Source: JAHJRJ01 sp037443685
Lineage (GTDB): Bacteria > Bacteroidota > Ignavibacteria > UBA10030 > BY39
Assembly (NCBI GenBank): GCA_037443685.1
Contig: JBBINX010000007.1
Coordinates: 1-54,813 of the forward strand
Length of the DNA: 54,813 nt
Reading direction: 5' to 3'
Shown: positions 52,591-54,813 of the stretch, piece by piece
Position numbering within the stretch: position 1 is the stretch's first letter
Layout of the letters: the number at the start of each line of letters is the position of its first letter
Position numbers and translations under genes: made by a program
Notes under the pieces: model-generated
Told to the model about the DNA's origin: nothing
Database searches by the model: none
What the model saw: the letters and a program-made list of their open reading frames with translations, nothing else

Positions 52591-54375
52591 ATGCCCGAAA
52601 TTGACATTACTGATAAAATAGGCTATACTCTTCTCAAGAAGTGCATCATTGATTATGATGTATTAGAACAGTCGCTTCGCATAAAAGATACAGAGGATAA
52701 AAAAAAACGCCGTAATTTGGGACAAATTCTTGTATCAGATTTTAACATCGATCACGATGCTGTGTTTCGTGAAGTTGCCAATATATACGCCTTTCGTGAA
52801 ATCTATCTTGCCGACGAGGTTCTCGATCAAGCCCGTATTGACTTCATAAAGAAAACAGTCGAAGGCTTGTCGGATACTTATCGTTCGATGCTGATAGAGA
52901 CTAAAATTTTACCCTTAAAGTTCGACGATAAAGTTTCTGAGAAACTGATAATCATAGCAGCAGACCCTACCGATAAACGCATACCAATTATAGCCCGGAA
53001 TTTCGGTGTTAAAAAATACGAGGTTTGTTACTGTCGCCTTAAAGAAATTACAAATGTATTAGAGAAAATATTCCCACCGGAAAATGAATTTTTAAAACTC
53101 CTCGAAACATCGGATATTGGTATTAATGTAAAAGAAGAAGAAGGCGTTGACGAAGAAGCCCTCGAAGCTGAAATTAGTAAAAGTGCTCTGATAAATCTAG
53201 TCGAAGGAGCTTTAGTTGAAGCAGTTCGTCAGGGTGCCAGCGATATCCATATTATTGCGAGAGAAGGAAACCGAACCGATTTCCTGTTTAGATTAGACGG
53301 TAACTTAAAGCTTTGGCACACTCAGGAAAACACGATGCCCGAAGCAATCGCCGCAGTAGTAAAAGACCGCTCAAAAAATATCGACCGATTTGAACGTGAA
53401 ATGTCACAAGATGGTTTTATACAGCGTCTTATCGATGGTCATCAAATGCGTTTCCGCGTTTCAATTATGCCTATTGTAGCTACCGAGTTCAGCCATAAAT
53501 TAGAAAGCATTGTAATTCGAGTTCTGGACGATCGAAAAGTAATTACAGATTTGAATAAACTCGGCTTACAAGGACCTGCACGCGATTATTTCTACAAGGC
53601 AATTTCAAAACCACAAGGAATCGTCATATTAACCGGTCCCACAGGTAGTGGAAAGAGTACAACTCTGATTGCAGCGCTACATCAGGTTATCGATCCTAGC
53701 GTAAACGTATTAACAGTAGAAGATCCCGTTGAGTATATCATTAAAGGTGCGCGGCAATTAAAAATTGGACCTAAGATGGATTTTGATAGTGCTATCCGTG
53801 GTATTTTACGCCATGATCCCGATATAGTGCTTGTTGGAGAAATGCGCGATAAAACTACCGCAGAAATTGCGATTAAACTTGCAAACACAGGTCACTTAAC
53901 TTTTTCCACGCTCCACACTAACGATGCACCTAGTGCTATTTCACGTCTATTTAAAATGGGTGTGGAACCGTTTCTTATAGCTTACGCTATCAATATAGTG
54001 GTTGCTCAACGACTTATACGGACATTATGCAAAAATTGCAAAAAACCATTGAAGTTAAACGAATCGGAAAGAGAAATCTATAGAAAATTTGGTTTTACTG
54101 AAGAAATGTTGGACGTAAGCACATTTTACCAGCCAATCGGCTGCGAAAAATGTAATCAGGGCTGGAAAGGACGATGCGCAATTCACGAAGCTCTATATTT
54201 CACACGCGAAATTAAACAACTGATAGTAAGTGCTGGAAACGAAATAGATGAAAATGCAATCAGAGCACAAGCCGAAAAAGATGGCGTATGGACGTTACGC
54301 AGAGCCGGTATGGAACGGATGATGGAAGGTGTAACAACATTCGAGGAAATACTTGCCACAACTACCGAAGATTAG
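52591..54375 (+). CDS. GspE/PilB-family pilus assembly ATPase
   Basis: 594 residues. Residues 1-~165 are a GspE/MshE N-terminal domain. The ATPase core has Walker A GPTGSGKST at 349-357, an Asp-box region around LTVEDPVEY, Walker B DPDIVLVGEMRD from 409 (E417) and a His box (TLHTNDAPSA). The C-terminal metal site is the tetracysteine C480/C483/C518/C521. This set identifies an extension ATPase rather than a PilT-type retraction ATPase. It is the last complete gene of the pilus-like locus. Confidence 0.93.
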   Translation: MPEIDITDKIGYTLLKKCIIDYDVLEQSLRIKDTEDKKKRRNLGQILVSDFNIDHDAVFREVANIYAFREIYLADEVLDQARIDFIKKTVEGLSDTYRSMLIETKILPLKFDDKVSEKLIIIAADPTDKRIPIIARNFGVKKYEVCYCRLKEITNVLEKIFPPENEFLKLLETSDIGINVKEEEGVDEEALEAEISKSALINLVEGALVEAVRQGASDIHIIAREGNRTDFLFRLDGNLKLWHTQENTMPEAIAAVVKDRSKNIDRFEREMSQDGFIQRLIDGHQMRFRVSIMPIVATEFSHKLESIVIRVLDDRKVITDLNKLGLQGPARDYFYKAISKPQGIVILTGPTGSGKSTTLIAALHQVIDPSVNVLTVEDPVEYIIKGARQLKIGPKMDFDSAIRGILRHDPDIVLVGEMRDKTTAEIAIKLANTGHLTFSTLHTNDAPSAISRLFKMGVEPFLIAYAINIVVAQRLIRTLCKNCKKPLKLNESEREIYRKFGFTEEMLDVSTFYQPIGCEKCNQGWKGRCAIHEALYFTREIKQLIVSAGNEIDENAIRAQAEKDGVWTLRRAGMERMMEGVTTFEEILATTTED

Positions 54376-54763
54376 TATCAGAATAGTATTTATGATATAC
54401 ACTTTTGTAGATATTACAAGGTGTAATGGTAATTTTTACCTTTCTATCCTAATATTTTACATTTACTCTACTCCCGAAAGTTATATCTTTAAATCTCCAA
54501 ATCTTAATGTACCTGCATGGCACATCCATTGTTCTTTTATTGGTGATATTTAGCACTTTCATAATGGTTTTTTATGACATAGAAGACGGTAAGTGACTCG
54601 GGTCAAACTGTGATTCGTAAATAAATAGCATAATTTAATGAAACTTTTAGAATATTGAACAAACAGAGTCGGATATCAGAACACAATCGTGACGATATTG
54701 AATAAAAATAGGTGAATTTTTGAATATGACTAAGAATAAATTGTAATAGAGGAAACTGGAAAT
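54376..54763. other. 388-bp intergenic region upstream of a third pilin-like gene
   Basis: No convincing gene is visible. The inverted repeat GGTAAtttTTACC lies near 54429-54441, and a near-sigma54 sequence TGGCAC-N5-TTGTT lies at 54518-54533. AGAGGAAACTGG precedes the ATG at 54764. There is no clear terminator for the gspE-like gene. Confidence 0.55.
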
Positions 54764-54813
54764 ATGTCAACTAACCAAACTTTGCTCACAATTGGAGCTC
54801 TGGCACTCTTCAT
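54764..54813 (+). CDS. N-terminal fragment of a short hydrophobic-helix (pilin-like) protein, 3'-truncated
   Basis: The ATG at 54764 opens a frame reading MSTNQTLLTIGALALF to the window end, with AGAGGAAACTGG upstream. A polar pentapeptide followed at once by a hydrophobic helix mirrors the MGQQQ proteins, so it is probably another pilus-like subunit of the same locus. Only 16 codons are visible. Confidence 0.5.
   Translation, partial: MSTNQTLLTIGALALF

Overview
The window looks like a chromosomal segment of a Gram-negative bacterium of the Bacteroidota/Chlorobi/Ignavibacteria (FCB) group. Evidence for this is a type IX secretion (T9SS) C-terminal sorting domain, a PorV/PorQ-like outer-membrane barrel, many lipoprotein signals, paired M16 peptidases, and AT-rich DNA with many 4-bp gene overlaps. 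The placement is inference from protein style, not from a marker tree. There are no rRNA genes, CRISPR arrays, prophages or complete insertion sequences. One tRNA gene is present.

Layout. 1-4.4 kb: the 3' part of a DUF4175-type coiled-coil protein and a PorV-like barrel. 4.5-6.2 kb (minus): a DMT transporter and an ArsM-type arsenite methyltransferase. 6.4-9.2 kb: an M16 peptidase pair with a strong terminator. 9.7-13 kb (minus): the end of histidine degradation (hutI, glutamate formimidoyltransferase, cyclodeaminase). 13.1-18.6 kb (plus): a site-2 protease, asd, a homocysteine methyltransferase-MTHFR fusion, a class II aldolase and ddl. 18.6-23.6 kb (minus): murQ and the origin-associated cluster mnmE-mnmG-rsmG, with a parS-like palindrome in each of its two 22-23-nt gaps. 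23.8-26.4 kb (minus): tRNA-Pro(GGG), a MerR regulator, acpS and a translationally coupled cassette with two unknown proteins. 26.5-35.6 kb (plus): a lipoprotein, a large T9SS-targeted Asp-box protein carrying a dockerin, a cohesin-like lipoprotein, an M2/M3-like peptidase, a PAS-rich hybrid histidine kinase and two unknown envelope proteins. 36-38.9 kb: a TPR protein, a second DMT transporter, a SpoU methyltransferase, a MITE-like element and a thioredoxin-fold protein. 39-41.1 kb (minus): a C1B-type cysteine peptidase and a Yip1 protein. 41.3-42.8 kb: a lytic transglycosylase and a LuxR-type regulator with a degenerate receiver. 43-45.3 kb (minus): smpB, tyrS and pyruvoyl-dependent arginine decarboxylase, beside a consensus sigma70 promoter that appears to drive a small structured RNA. 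45.4-49.8 kb: class I aldolase, penicillin acylase and a class III sirtuin.

The last 5 kb is a compact type IV pilus-like locus: two short pilin-like proteins beginning MGQQQ, a GspF/PilC platform protein, a GspE/PilB ATPase and the first codons of another N-terminally hydrophobic protein. The first pilin gene has a full-consensus sigma54 promoter upstream and a strong intrinsic terminator behind it, so it looks like a separately regulated, highly expressed major subunit.

The signals most worth following are the sigma54-controlled atypical pilin locus, the adjacent cohesin/dockerin pair tied to T9SS export, the two parS-like sites in mnmEG-rsmG, the orphan promoter with a foldable small RNA, and the MITE-like element with a target-site duplication.
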